In this document: positions 13,048 to 22,612 of the stretch, piece by piece | How the letters are laid out: every line of letters starts with the position of its first letter | Position numbering within the stretch: the stretch's first letter is position 1 | Program-made: the position numbers and the translations under genes | Notes under the pieces: model-generated | Database searches by the model: none | Told to the model about the DNA's origin: nothing | The model's input: only the letters and a program-made list of their open reading frames with translations | Origin: Anopheles merus | Lineage: Eukaryota > Arthropoda > Insecta > Diptera > Culicidae | DNA length: 64,000 nt | Reading direction: 5' to 3' | NCBI RefSeq assembly: GCF_017562075.2 | Contig: NC_054082.1 | Location: forward strand, 52,648,181 to 52,712,180

Positions 13048-13704
13048 TATTTTAGCGTGTATAACGACTCCTCTAATAAATAATTAAAATTTTCAAAAAA
13101 ATAATTTCTTACGTTTAATAATAAACCAAAACAACAACTTTTTTTATGTCACCAAATTGATTCAGGTAAATTTGTTTCGTGCCTGTAGTACAAGCGAATG
13201 GAAGTCCATTACTTTACCTTTTGGTATTTTCCAAACAAGTTTAGTTTTAACCATATACTAAAATGATTCTTGTTTATGAATTTTAATAACCAATTTGGAG
13301 ATTCAGTTGGATCAATTATTTCCTCAGTTTTGTCCTATTGCACTGACAACACTCCTTGCAGTCTTTATCTTTGTGGATACCCTTTGTGGATTTCTCAGAA
13401 GTAAGCTAAAAGTTCTTCTTCTTCTTCTTTTTGGTTCAGCAACTGTTGTCGATCAAGGCAGGCAGGCCTATCATTACTTGTGGACTTGGCTTTCAGTGAT
13501 TTATTGATTCCTCTCATAGCAGGATAGTCAGTCCTACGTATGGCGGCACGGTCCATTCGGGACTTGAACTCATGACGGGCATGTTGTTAAGTCCTTTGAG
13601 TTTACGACTGTGCCACGAGATCAGCTAAGCTAAAAGCTACTAGCTCTTTAATATAATTTTGGTAGTTTTCTACCTAAAAAGGGGTCGTTATACACGCTAA
13701 AATA
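13048..13704. mobile_element. TIR element (MITE) with nested SINE
   Basis: Inverted ends TATTTTAGCGTGTATAACGA (13048 on) and its complement ending at 13704. The 657-base interval contains a full SINE at 13412-13626, so the original MITE was about 440 bases. No transposase frame is visible. Superfamily not assigned. Confidence 0.65.
13412..13626 (-). mobile_element. tRNA-derived SINE, alternative-tail subfamily
   Basis: On the minus strand it has the same tRNA-like head as the 11-kb copy, but the second half contains CTGAAAGCCAAGTCCAC and GATCGACAACAG before the (GAA)n tail. It shares this second half with the copy at 19.09-19.30 kb. It is nested within the TIR element 13048-13704. Confidence 0.75.
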
Positions 13705-14173
13705 CTATAATAACATTGAAATATACAATACAACTCGAATTGGAGCTCGACTTAGTTTATAAAAGAAATAAAAAGAGATTTTCAAAAAGTGAGACAACCT
13801 TTCTTGAAAGGGACTGTTCATATATATATTTATCATATTAATTGCCTTTCCAAATTACATTTTAAGGGTCTTTATGCTCATAAAGAAGCACATAGTAAAA
13901 AGTGTTTTTCATTGTATCACATTTTCACATATCGACATCACCTGTTTGAAAAACGTACATTTAACGTATCAAGCATACAGCAAAAGAAGCAAAGTGGTAC
14001 AAATAGACATAAATTGGATTTTTTTAGCATAAGCCCTTCGTCTATGAATGGATTCTTTTTTTTATTAAAATGCAAAACACCAATTCGAATTCGCTCTTAT
14101 AATGCACGTACTACGGTTTAAATATTAAAATTCAAACAATCATTCCGATTCATGTCCTTGATTGTGGTGTGAG

Positions 14174-15470
14174 TTACTTTTGCTTTTCCAATCCTTTTTC
14201 GGTATTTTTTTTCTGCGCGTTTCCATCACTGTTTAAATAATCCCGACTATGTCCGGCTCCATCGACCAGAGCCATTTGACTGTGGTGCGTTAGTTCACGT
14301 TTAATTTCAGTTTCCATCATAGTGGGTACTGTGCCATACGGTTGAGCGAGCGCCATCAGATCCGTTTTGATATGCAAACCGGACCGCATATGTACTGTGC
14401 TGCCCACGGTTTTACGCCGATTTTTCGCACTACCGCTCGATGCAGGACCAGGCTTGGCCATTTTACCCGGCGGGCACAGTTTGCTAACCAACTTGATCTT
14501 CTCTATCTCAACGCATTGTTCCATTTTCGATTCCAGTTTAACGGTGCGGTTACTGGAGTTGGTAGATTTGGCAAAGGATTTAGGCGACACGATCATTAAC
14601 AGATTGTTACCATTTTCTCTATAGTTGCCGGTGAAATGGTTCTCGTTGTTAGAATGCTGTTGTTGTATTGCATGACCAGTCGTTTGTGAGATCGATAGAA
14701 GCTGTTGAGACTGTTGTGAGCTTCGTTGTTTCAACGGAGTGCGAAGATCGTTTGCTTCTTGCTTCTTCTGCCACTCGAGCACATTCGTAAGCAGCCGTAT
14801 GTATCGGATGGCCATGCGAAGTATTTCATTTTTTGATAGCTTCTTGTCCGGCGGATGCGTCGGCACAAGCTTCCGCAGCTCAGCGAATGCACCAGATACG
14901 TTCTGCTGACGCCAGCGTTCTCTTGTATTGGTGAACATTTTTCTGACGACGGCACCGGACCCATTAATGCTACTGCTTCCGATACCCAGCTTAGTACCGG
15001 CTAGATTAAGCACAGGCATGGATGTCTCAAGTGATCCACAGCCGTCATGATTCGAACCACTAGTCTCTTCTTCAGCACTGGGTCCATGGCCTGGCAGGAA
15101 TAAAACGGAAACCATGCTCGACTTACTGATAAGAAATAAATATCAAACGTAAAGCAACACACTAACCGGAATTTTTCAGATCTAGCTCCTCTAGCCCATC
15201 ACTTTCGTTGGAGGAAAAGTCCGACATATCATCGTCGGAAAGGTCCTGCATTGGGCTACGACTAAAATAAGCGTCTGGTCGGCTTTGCCCTTCACAGTCA
15301 CTGTGTCGCGTTGCTTCGGCCACATCTTTCGCAGCGGTTACAAATTGAATCGAGGACACTAAGGCCGATGCCATTAGGCTTGCATTGGCGTTTTCAAACG
15401 TTGTCAACAGGCCTTTGGCTGATGGTCCAAGCTTTGACATATCAATATCACTGCTTGTATTGTTTTCCAT
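14174..15470 (-). CDS. HLH3B: bHLH transcription factor, HLH3B / TAL1-LYL1 family
   Basis: Model complement(join(14174..15090, 15167..15470)), 406 residues. Exon 1 runs from the first true ATG (MENNTSSD) and ends LDLKNS plus one base; the acceptor at 15091 (CTGCCAG) rejoins it as NSGHGPSAEEE. The bHLH domain is at about residues 151-210: basic region FTNTRERWRQQNV, helix 1 GAFAELRKLVP, loop THPPDKK, helix 2 LSKNEILRMAIRYIRLL. NTRERWRQQNV and SKNEILRMAIRYI are diagnostic of the TAL/SCL/LYL class. Such proteins pair with E proteins (Daughterless) on E boxes; in insects HLH3B works in neural and endocrine cells. Regions outside the domain are low-complexity (Ser, Asn, Gln). Reading continues in frame upstream of the ATG but has no other ATG, so this start is preferred. 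Confidence 0.88.
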
Positions 15471-15701
15471 TGTACAAAGGATTGTTTTTCCACTAGCGAC
15501 AAGCACTTGCACAATAGAACAAAACTTTAAAAATATTCCTCACATTTGCAGCAATACCGAGGAGAATAACCTTTCGGCGAAGTGTCGTAATCACGAATGA
15601 GGGGTGGAATATTTTAACTCAGTTCGACATTGATTTTGACTGTGCAGCCTGTGAAATGCGTTTCCTGCGCATGTCCTGAAATGTATCCTGATGACTCCGC
15701 C

Positions 15702-15711
15702 TCCTTTATAA
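15702..15711 (-). promoter_or_regulatory. Possible TATA element of the bHLH gene
   Basis: The minus strand reads TTTTATAAAGG about 235 bases upstream of the start codon, in a locally GC-richer stretch. Position and orientation fit a core promoter, but no convincing initiator was picked out. Confidence 0.3.
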
Positions 15712-15909
15712 AACGGGAATTTTATGAAAAATTCCTCTACAGTATGTGTTAGCAAATATGTAAGTTTCTCTGTTAGTTACTCACTCTGTTGCTCAAGTTT
15801 GATTAACCGTAACATTAAACTATCATGATAATTTTTTTTTAATCTGTTCAACGAAATTTCAAATGAAAATAAAAAAACTAATACCGATATAGTGTATCGG
15901 TGTACAATC

Positions 15910-16850
15910 ATCAATTCGCATCACTTGCAGGGTTTTCGAAGTCACTTTCGATTATGCACATCATTGTCTACCATTTCCAAGATATTTTTCAACAGTTGTC
16001 TAATGGGTTTTTGCGTCATAATAAAATTTCAGTTCCTACTCATGATTTCCAACAAATCACAAACAACTGTTAAACTCAATCCAGCTAGAGACGCGTTGAA
16101 AATCATGCTGATGGAATAAAAAATCATGATTGAAATGAAATATCAAATTGATGAGGACTAACATCTTGCACGCAGTGAATACAGGGTTTTACAAGTCACT
16201 TCCGAATGTGCACATAATTATTCACCGCATCCAAGATATTTGTCAACAGCTGTCAAATGGTGTATTTGCTTCATAAAGAAATTTCAGTTTTTACACATGA
16301 TTCTCAATAAACCACCAACAACTGTCAAACTCGATCCAGCTTGGGACGTGTTGAAATTCATGGTGAAGAAATCAAAAATTATAATGTTGTAAATTAAATT
16401 CAGGAGTACCCCGAGTTACGATGATTAGTAGATACGACTATTTTGACAGTTAAAAGTGGCCAGTGAGAAGAAAGTTTTGTTTTGTATTTCTGTGCTGATA
16501 ACCGTTACACACACATTTCCAAAAAATCGAAAACTACCCGATTTTAAATATATCGTGTAAACGGCTTTTGGAGTAAAATCAATACATTATCTTACATTAT
16601 TTAAAAAAAACACACACACTACCATAGATTCCGATTCTTCAATTTCGGTTATAAGCTTTATATTAATGGATGTTCGAGTTATGACATATTTCGACTTACG
16701 CCTTGCTTTGGGACATTTTTTCGGTCCCAAATACAGTCGTATCTCGGGGGACACCTGTATCTGATTGATGTTGATTAACATCTTGCACGCGGTGAATAAC
16801 AACGTTTACATTCGAAACTGACTTGGTAAACCCTGTAACATCATGTCCGT
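15910..16850 (+). repeat. Tandem repeat, period about 254 bases, three partial units
   Basis: CAGGGTTTT, CCAAGATATTT, AATTTCAGTT and CAACTGT(T/C)AAACTC recur in order at about 15.93-16.14 and again at about 16.18-16.39 kb. A third partial unit starts after 16759 (AACATCTTGCACGC, GGTGAATA). Units 2 and 3 are separated by the TIR element at 16401-16757. Divergence between units is substantial, so the array is old. Confidence 0.65.
16401..16757. mobile_element. MITE with TIR CAGG(A/T)GT.CCCCGAG.TACGA
   Basis: The left end CAGGAGTACCCCGAGTTACG and the right end (minus strand CAGGTGTCCCCCGAGATACG) match with few mismatches. The length is 357 bases with no coding frame. It is inserted between repeat units 2 and 3 of the tandem array. 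The terminal CAGG and possible TA target suggest a Tc1/mariner/pogo affinity, by inference. Confidence 0.7.
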
Positions 16851-17102
16851 TATGGATTCTAGACCCTTATGGATGGAGCCCTCATAGGACTCGACGCAGG
16901 ACTTTCTAACTTGCTATAAGTTCATCAATAAATCAAAAATAGATAAGGTTATTAGTGGCTAATGAGTCCCTAGAACGACTAAGAAAGTTGTGTCAACTAA
17001 GGCCCTGGTCTATGCAACTGCAACAACTAAACGTGAAACAAATCGATTTGTTTCTCTCCGTCCAAATAGACATACAGCGACTCTTGCGACGTTTGCGCCT
17101 CT

Positions 17103-17700
17103 TTACGTTTTAATTTCGATAATATCCGAGAAGTGCCTTCCGTGCCTCAGAACGTGGTCGATTTGGGATTTTGAATCACCCTTCGGGTGTCTCCAAGTGT
17201 AGCTATGGCGGTGTGCATGCTGGAAGAAGGTGCTGCGGATGCTCATGTGTTTGGAGGAGGCAAAGTTTATCAGCCTGAGGTCGTTGTCATTTGTCTGCTT
17301 GTGGACGCTGAAGCTTCCAATCGTTAGTTTATATGCCTCCTCCTGTCCGACCTGAGCATTAAGGTCTCCGATGACGACTTTCACGTCATGTTTTGGGCAG
17401 CGGTCTTACTCCCTCTCCAGCTGCGTATAGAAGGCCTCCTTCTCGTCATCAGTGCTGCCAAGGTGCGGTCTGTGCACAGTAATAATGCTCAGGTTGAAGA
17501 ATCTGCCACGAATCCTCAACCTGCACATCCGTTCGTTAACCGACCTCCACCGGATCACTCTCTGTTGCATCGCACCCAGCACCATGAACGCAGTACCGAG
17601 CTCGCGCGTCTCTCCACCGCTCTGGTAGATCGTGCAGTTGCTACGGTACTGGCGCACCGTCACGCCTTTCCAGCATACCTCCTGAAGTGCTACTAAATCG
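17103..17700 (-). pseudogene. Non-LTR retrotransposon APE-endonuclease relic
   Basis: The minus strand encodes part of an apurinic-type endonuclease domain: VIGDLNAQVG (catalytic GDxN), then SYTWRHPKGDSKSQIDHVL, with SxxDH represented as SQIDH. A TAA at 17406-17408 interrupts the frame just before DRCPKHDVKVVIGD. Upstream in the same frame are ELGTAFMVLG and LSIITVHRPH. Neither the rest of the element nor its reverse transcriptase is present here. The style resembles the family that left the RT relic at 51-52 kb, but the pieces do not overlap. Confidence 0.8.
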
Positions 17701-18109
17701 TGGGAAACCCAGTAACCATGTGTTTACATTAGCTCTCTCGAACCTTACGAATCTGAGCTACAGAATTCCCGCAAGTGGAAAACACATCCCAAGCGCCACG
17801 GATTAAGCTTAAACGACTGTAAAATCGAATATCCATAGAAAAAATGGAAGCGGCATAGCTTCACTGGTTTACTCAATAGACGGCGTATTGTGGCTCATCA
17901 TTATATTGCTGTCCTTTTCTTGTAATTTTTTTCGACAAGCTCCATCTAATCATCACCTCTAATCTAATCATCAGCCTTCTAACTTTCCGAGCAAACATCT
18001 ATATGAATGATCCTGTGGTCAGATACATGGGTATCAACACCATCGACCATTATTCAAATCTCACTTTTGATGGTTCACAATGTAGTTTAGTATTTAAACA
18101 ATCGTATCA

Positions 18110-18440
18110 CCGTTCTAGTTCTAGCGATGCGAAGGAAGGAGAAAGCTCTCAAAAGGAAGAAAGCTCCACTGATTGAGTATCCGACCAACAGATGGCGCCA
18201 CCAGCTTCTTTGCTTTTTTAAGAATGCATCAGTCGTTCACCGTCGCTAAACGAAGTCTTTCTAAATTCCGTTCGGGTAGAGAGCTTGATGTTGTTGTTTG
18301 AATAGTTTATAGAGGCTTTGGCTCCAACGGAGTTCTTTCGCCTCTTAGGTAGAGAGCTTGAGTCATTTAGAACTCATTTAGTGGCCGTTTAGTGGATTTG
18401 TGGAACTTGGGATCTATCGAACCCATCGTACCCTAAACTC
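18110..18440 (-). repeat. Dispersed repeat, copy B
   Basis: Reverse-complement copy of the 8.05-8.48 kb repeat (shares GGCGCCATCTGTTGGT, AAAGACTTCGTTTAG, CCACAAATCCACTAAACG). It is uninterrupted except for a 59-base retroposon at 18289-18347 and abuts a TIR element at 18447. Confidence 0.65.
18289..18347 (-). mobile_element. Minimal retroposon, copy 1 (59 bp, hairpin plus CAA tail)
   Basis: On the minus strand it reads TAAGAGGCGAAAG, ACTCC-GTT-GGAG, CCAAAGCCTC, TATAAA, then CAA repeats. It is flanked by the perfect 14-base direct repeat GGTAGAGAGCTTGA at 18275-18288 and 18348-18361. The homologous repeat at 8.3 kb lacks the insert and has a single copy of the target. GAGGC/GCCTC and CTCC/GGAG form a nested stem-loop. 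See copy 2 at 19658. Confidence 0.75.
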
Positions 18441-18446
18441 CACATA

Positions 18447-18806
18447 CAGTAGAATGTCGATTATCCGGGCAGCTCGGGACCGGACGGTTGCCGGTAAATC
18501 GATTTGCACGGATAATCGTCCAAAAAATATCAAATTCATATAAAAATTATAAAATTCACCTGTTTTATGATAAATTCACTTTGAATTAATAGATTTATGG
18601 TTAGTAGAATATTATTTTAATCAATAACTATAAATTTGACAACTTTTTATCAACAAAAAAGAATTTCGAAAATACCACGCACAAAAACTAGTTGCTCACT
18701 TGACTATCGCTGCAAAATTTCGCGTAGGTTTGAATAGCTGCCACATTTATGCGTACGATTAAGTCACCCGACGGTTAATCCACCTCGGATAATCGACGGT
18801 CTACTG
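18447..18806. mobile_element. pogo/Tigger-like MITE
   Basis: Terminal inverted repeats CAGTAGAATGTCGATTATCC (left) and CAGTAGACCGTCGATTATCC (minus strand of the right), flanked by TA on both sides (18445-18446 and 18807-18808). The length is 360 bases with no transposase frame. CAGTAG ends, GATTATCCG and a TA target duplication are characteristic of pogo-family non-autonomous elements. Confidence 0.8.
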
Positions 18807-19084
18807 TAATTTTGACACGAGTTTATGGGTTCGCTACCAGCGATTGGCATGTGTAAGGTAGCGGTAATCGCTATCGCTTTTCGCGTATAGCGGATTCCTA
18901 TGGAAAAATAGTTTACACTACCGGTTCGAGGGTGGAAAAATATCGCCACAGACTTATGCATAAATGTTTTTGTTGTAAAACATGTACCTTTTGCACAAAT
19001 TTAATGCAAAACGCTTTAAGAACATTAAGGAAATCCAAAAAGAGCATAAAATATCTCAAATAATCAAAAAAAATGCAAAAAAAA

Positions 19085-19303
19085 CACATCTTCTTCATCT
19101 TCTTTGGCACAACCACCGCTGTCGGTCAAAGCCTGCCTGTACCCACTAGTGAAGTGAGCTTGGCTTTCAGTGACGTATTTTTACCATAGCAGAATAGTCA
19201 GTCCTACGTATGGGGGCTCGGTCTATTCGGGGCTTGAACCCATGACGGGCATGTTGTTACGTCGTACGAGTTGACGACTGTACCACCAGACCGGCCCACG
19301 CAA
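19085..19303 (-). mobile_element. tRNA-derived SINE, alternative-tail subfamily
   Basis: On the minus strand the head GGTCTGGTGGTACAGTCGTC and B box GGTTCAAGCCC are well preserved. The second half CTGAAAGCCAAGCTCAC matches the 13.4-kb copy, and the tail is a short GAA-rich run. It is the best-preserved Pol III promoter among the SINEs here. Confidence 0.8.
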
Positions 19304-19657
19304 AAAAAAACACATGGAGCTGTCAAATTAAGTAGAATCGCGTACTGCGAATTCGCGTATATCGAGTATCGCGTACTGCGCATAATTGCTGTATTTGTAG
19401 TGCGACAACGTCGTGCGCGACAAAAAGTAGCTCAATTTGGCAAACAGTGCTACTTGTCTCCTGCGATATTTCTGCTCCATCCGAAACAGTCGAATTATCC
19501 CGTTTGTTTACGAGCCAGAAATAATAAATCAAAAAATAAATTAGAACACATTTAAACTTATTTATTTATGTTTTTAAATAAAAAAAAACAAGTAGGTTAA
19601 CTGGATAAACTGAGCTACTTTTATCTACGTGGTGTGAAAATTATCAACGCAATTAAT

Positions 19658-19719
19658 GTAAGAGGCGAAAGAACTCCGCAGGAGCCAAAGCCTCTATAAA
19701 ATGTTCAAACAACAACAAC
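19658..19719 (+). mobile_element. Minimal retroposon, copy 2 (62 bp)
   Basis: It reads GTAAGAGGCGAAAGAACTCC, GCA loop, GGAGCCAAAGCCTC, TATAAAATGTTCAAA, then (CAA)n. It is flanked by the perfect 12-base target duplication AACGCAATTAAT at 19646-19657 and 19720-19731. It is nearly identical to copy 1 and has almost the same 5' end. Confidence 0.78.
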
Positions 19720-20084
19720 AACGCAATTAATCGAATCGCGACTATGTAATTCTTTTGTTTTAGTTTCATGTGCGATTTTCTCAAGTGCGATTCGCGCACC
19801 GTCATGTACACATGGTGCTAAGATTTGCTCAAATTGTTGCTTGGGAAAAATGACATTGTTGCATCTCTTTCTATTTGTTTTGTTTTCAAGTTCATTGTGT
19901 TTTGATTCGGCAAATACATTTGAAAATATAAAACAAATTAAATAAATATAGTACTTACCAAGCCACTTTTACAGACAATCCGCAGTAAAAAAATCACAAA
20001 TTTTGGGGAGGATTTATACCACATTGCTTATAAACCTGACCTAATTTTACGTGAGCCCAAGGACCGTAAAGATATCAGGTCAAG

Positions 20085-20528
20085 TTATAACACCGACAAA
20101 CCGACGTGACACTTCGAACAAAATGAGCTTCAAAAGTTGTCTCCTTATTTCAAATGAAAATACGTTAAACACTAGCGCCATCTCTATAATGATTCGCTTA
20201 CTACACTGACACAGAGAAGAAACTGCTAAATCCCCTTTTTGTTTTTCTTGGCAAATTCCAATGCGTATTGTTTTATGTACTTCTCACATGTTTTGCATTG
20301 ATTTGAAAACTTATAACATGATTTTCGTGGGTGGTTTGTCCAATAATTCTCACAAAATCTTGCCTCACAATTCCTTCGCAATTTGTATTTAGAAAAGTTG
20401 TTTACATCGAAGCAGCAGTGAACAGAGCTTACTTTGACAGAAGTGATCGCCTCACTGGTAAATGACAGTACTTTCGTGTGGGACACTTTTGTAACGCCAG
20501 TGTCACGTCGGTTTGTCGGTGGTTATAA
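20085..20528. mobile_element. TIR element, ends TTATAACaCCGACAAACC
   Basis: Inverted repeats of about 28 bases: TTATAACACCGACAAACCGA (20085 on) and, on the minus strand of the right end, TTATAACCACCGACAAACCG. The inner 390 bases contain a minus-strand open frame with several cysteines (CEARFCENYW, KSCYKFSNQCKTC) but no ATG. It is probably a non-autonomous DNA transposon; the superfamily is not known to me. Confidence 0.6.
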
Positions 20529-20963
20529 GCCCGTTTTGACAGCTAGGTGGAAGAAGAATCGACGAAGAAAACTGACAGTTAGTTTTCCGCGTTTGGCGAA
20601 AGCTTCAAGTTCTCGAAGGAAAATTTCCATTTTAAATCACGGGCTATGTTCTAATAAACTAAAATATTCACCCAAATTGATTTCCACCAAATATTGACCA
20701 TGCAAAACGTAAACAATCCATCAATACATATACAAGCGGAAAACCATCTGTCAAAATCGGAGCCCAGGGGGGGATCGACAAAAGCGCTATAACTACACCT
20801 CATTATACATTCCACCTTGCGTGAGCCCCATTCGTAGCAGTTCGTACGCAGAGGTCAAATCTGACAGATGGATGTTTTCTAAGCACAGTGTCGAGCAGGG
20901 TACCTTATTTTCTTCTATTGCCGCACAGTAAATTGCTAACTAGCAAACTAATTCCTGTTCACC

Positions 20964-22559
20964 ATGATTGATATAAAGCAAAATATAACGGATAAAAACT
21001 ATGAAAAGGTTCTGGAAACATTAAACGCATTGAACATAAGGTAAGCGAACTAGTTTGTGCTCTTCGTGGAAAACAGCCCGGGGTGAAGAGGAACGTGTTA
21101 GAACAAATGAATCAATTTTAATATGCCATTTTTAGCGAAACGGACGCCGATTCGTTCCGGTGCGAAGTGGATATCTTGCTGGAAAGCTTTTACGTTTGCC
21201 ATGGTTCGGAAGAGGAAACCGTGAACCGCATTGCCATTAAATGCTTAAACCTGCTGAAACGTGCCTGTGCCTGTGGAGAATCATTTCAAAACGCCATAGT
21301 ATCCCGCGTGGAATTCCTCGAGCGTGTGCGCGATATTTTGGTAGACGAAAAGAAAACAATACCGGAAAATGTGCGCACGAACTGTCTGCAACTGCTGGCC
21401 AACCTTTGCGTCCAGAACAGAAGCAACCAAGAAAGGATCATTACGTACATGCAAACCTTTCTGCTCACCAACGTTTCCGCCAACGGAAGCTACGCAAATG
21501 CATCGGCAATGATTTTGTACAATGGGTTTATCTACAAAGCAGTCGACTTGAATCTGCACGACGTGCTGGCCCGTTTGCTTGACAACGTGGAAGCTAATCA
21601 AACTGCTCGAACAGATGTGCCGGAATTCGTCTGCATATTTCTGGAGTACCTTATTGCTGAAAGTAACGAGATGGTGCAGGTGCTGGAAAAGATTGACGTT
21701 AGCAAAAAGCTGCTGCTCTATCGATACCTCATCGAGTACATACGGCAGGAAGATCGGCGCATCCATCCCATCCACCCGGATGTGTTCAAGCACCTGCTGG
21801 CTGAATTTAAGAAGAAGTCCGACATGATACTTAAGACCGACAATGTACAGCTCGATGCACAGGACACAGAGGAAGCGTTTACGTTGCTGGTGATGGTGGC
21901 AGACTCAACGTGCGTAGAACCGTATGGTTCGTTTCTGCGCCACGACGGAGGGTTATTCTTAAATTTTGGATGTAAGCAACACCATACGATCTATGCGAGC
22001 ATCTGCCAGCGTTTTCCCATTTTCATCATATGGTTGATTCGTGAACTATATCTTTGGCTTTCAGGTCTTTTGCGTCAAATGCAGCTTCTTGGCAAGTCTG
22101 AGACGAAGAACATGTTTACACCGGTGCAGAAGATTGAAGAAATTTTACGAATCAAACAAGGTGACACCGAACTGGACATTGAATCTCAGATCTCCTACTC
22201 CTTGCGGTCGGCAGTTGTAAAAGGGTTGGCCAATTTGACGTACAAGTCGAAGAAAAACCAAAAACTTGCTCGAGAGATGGACATTATTGCGGCTATTCTT
22301 GAATGCACCAACCTGGACGCTCGCAATCCGCGTAAGGGACGAGTCGGAAAGTGCAGCAAATTGCATAATTTCAATAATTTTGTTTGAATGTTTTACAGTT
22401 ATAAAGGAATGGAGCATTCTGGCAATACACAACTTGTGTGATGATAATTTGGAAAATCAGCAATTCATCGCAGGACTGAAGAAACTTGGCGATGCCGAAA
22501 ACTCATTGCTAACGGAGTACAAGTCCGGAACGATTCGAATCAGCGATGGAAAAGCGTGA
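20964..22559 (+). CDS. Ataxin-10 homologue
   Basis: Model join(20964..21040, 21136..21971, 22065..22331, 22399..22559), 446 residues. It starts MIDIKQNITDKNYEKV. The signature is the C-terminal Ataxin-10 domain: TYKSKKNQKLAREM, then ARNP(L)IKEWSILAIHNLCDDNLENQQFI. The reading NPLIKEW is produced only by removing the intron 22332-22398. Most of the chain is helical, with armadillo-like repeats (NRIAIKCLNLLKRAC, NCLQLLANLCVQN). In animals ataxin-10 acts in neuron survival, cytokinesis and cilium-related pathways; the exact insect role is not shown by sequence. The intron 21972-22064 is 93 bases and lacks stops in frame. The gene converges on PIG-K with only about 50 bases between coding ends. 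Confidence 0.85.
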
Positions 22560-22612
22560 AGTAATGGCCACAAAGAGTAGTTGATTTTCTTGTCGTTTGT
22601 TTTGTTCATATT

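Larger units (their letters stand above)
7210..14173. other. Gene-free intergenic region rich in repeats
   Basis: About 7 kb between the calcineurin B start and the 3' end of the bHLH gene. The first few hundred bases presumably hold the calcineurin B promoter and 5' UTR; I see no clear TATA box. The rest is AT-rich and contains the repeats listed separately (8.05-8.5, 10.46-10.6, 11.05-11.28, 13.05-13.70 kb). A near-direct repeat of the type GGGCC(G/A)ATTATG occurs at 10.05 and 10.12 kb. I found no supportable protein-coding gene. Confidence 0.6.
15471..20963. other. Gene-free interval packed with mobile elements
   Basis: Between the bHLH start and the ataxin-10 start I find no host gene. 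The interval holds tandem repeats, at least three TIR elements, a retrotransposon relic, one SINE and two minimal retroposons, each listed separately. The remainder (for example 16.85-17.10, 17.70-18.10 and 20.53-20.90 kb) is AT-rich and unassigned. Confidence 0.65.

Noticed and set aside
15470..15512. Upstream extension of the bHLH protein (QVLVASGKTILCT)
   Set aside because: The extension has no ATG; its first codon would be GTG, so the ATG at 15468-15470 is preferred.
20226..20486. Cysteine-rich minus-strand frame as a host gene
   Set aside because: It has no ATG and lies entirely between inverted repeats of a transposable element; kept only as part of that element.
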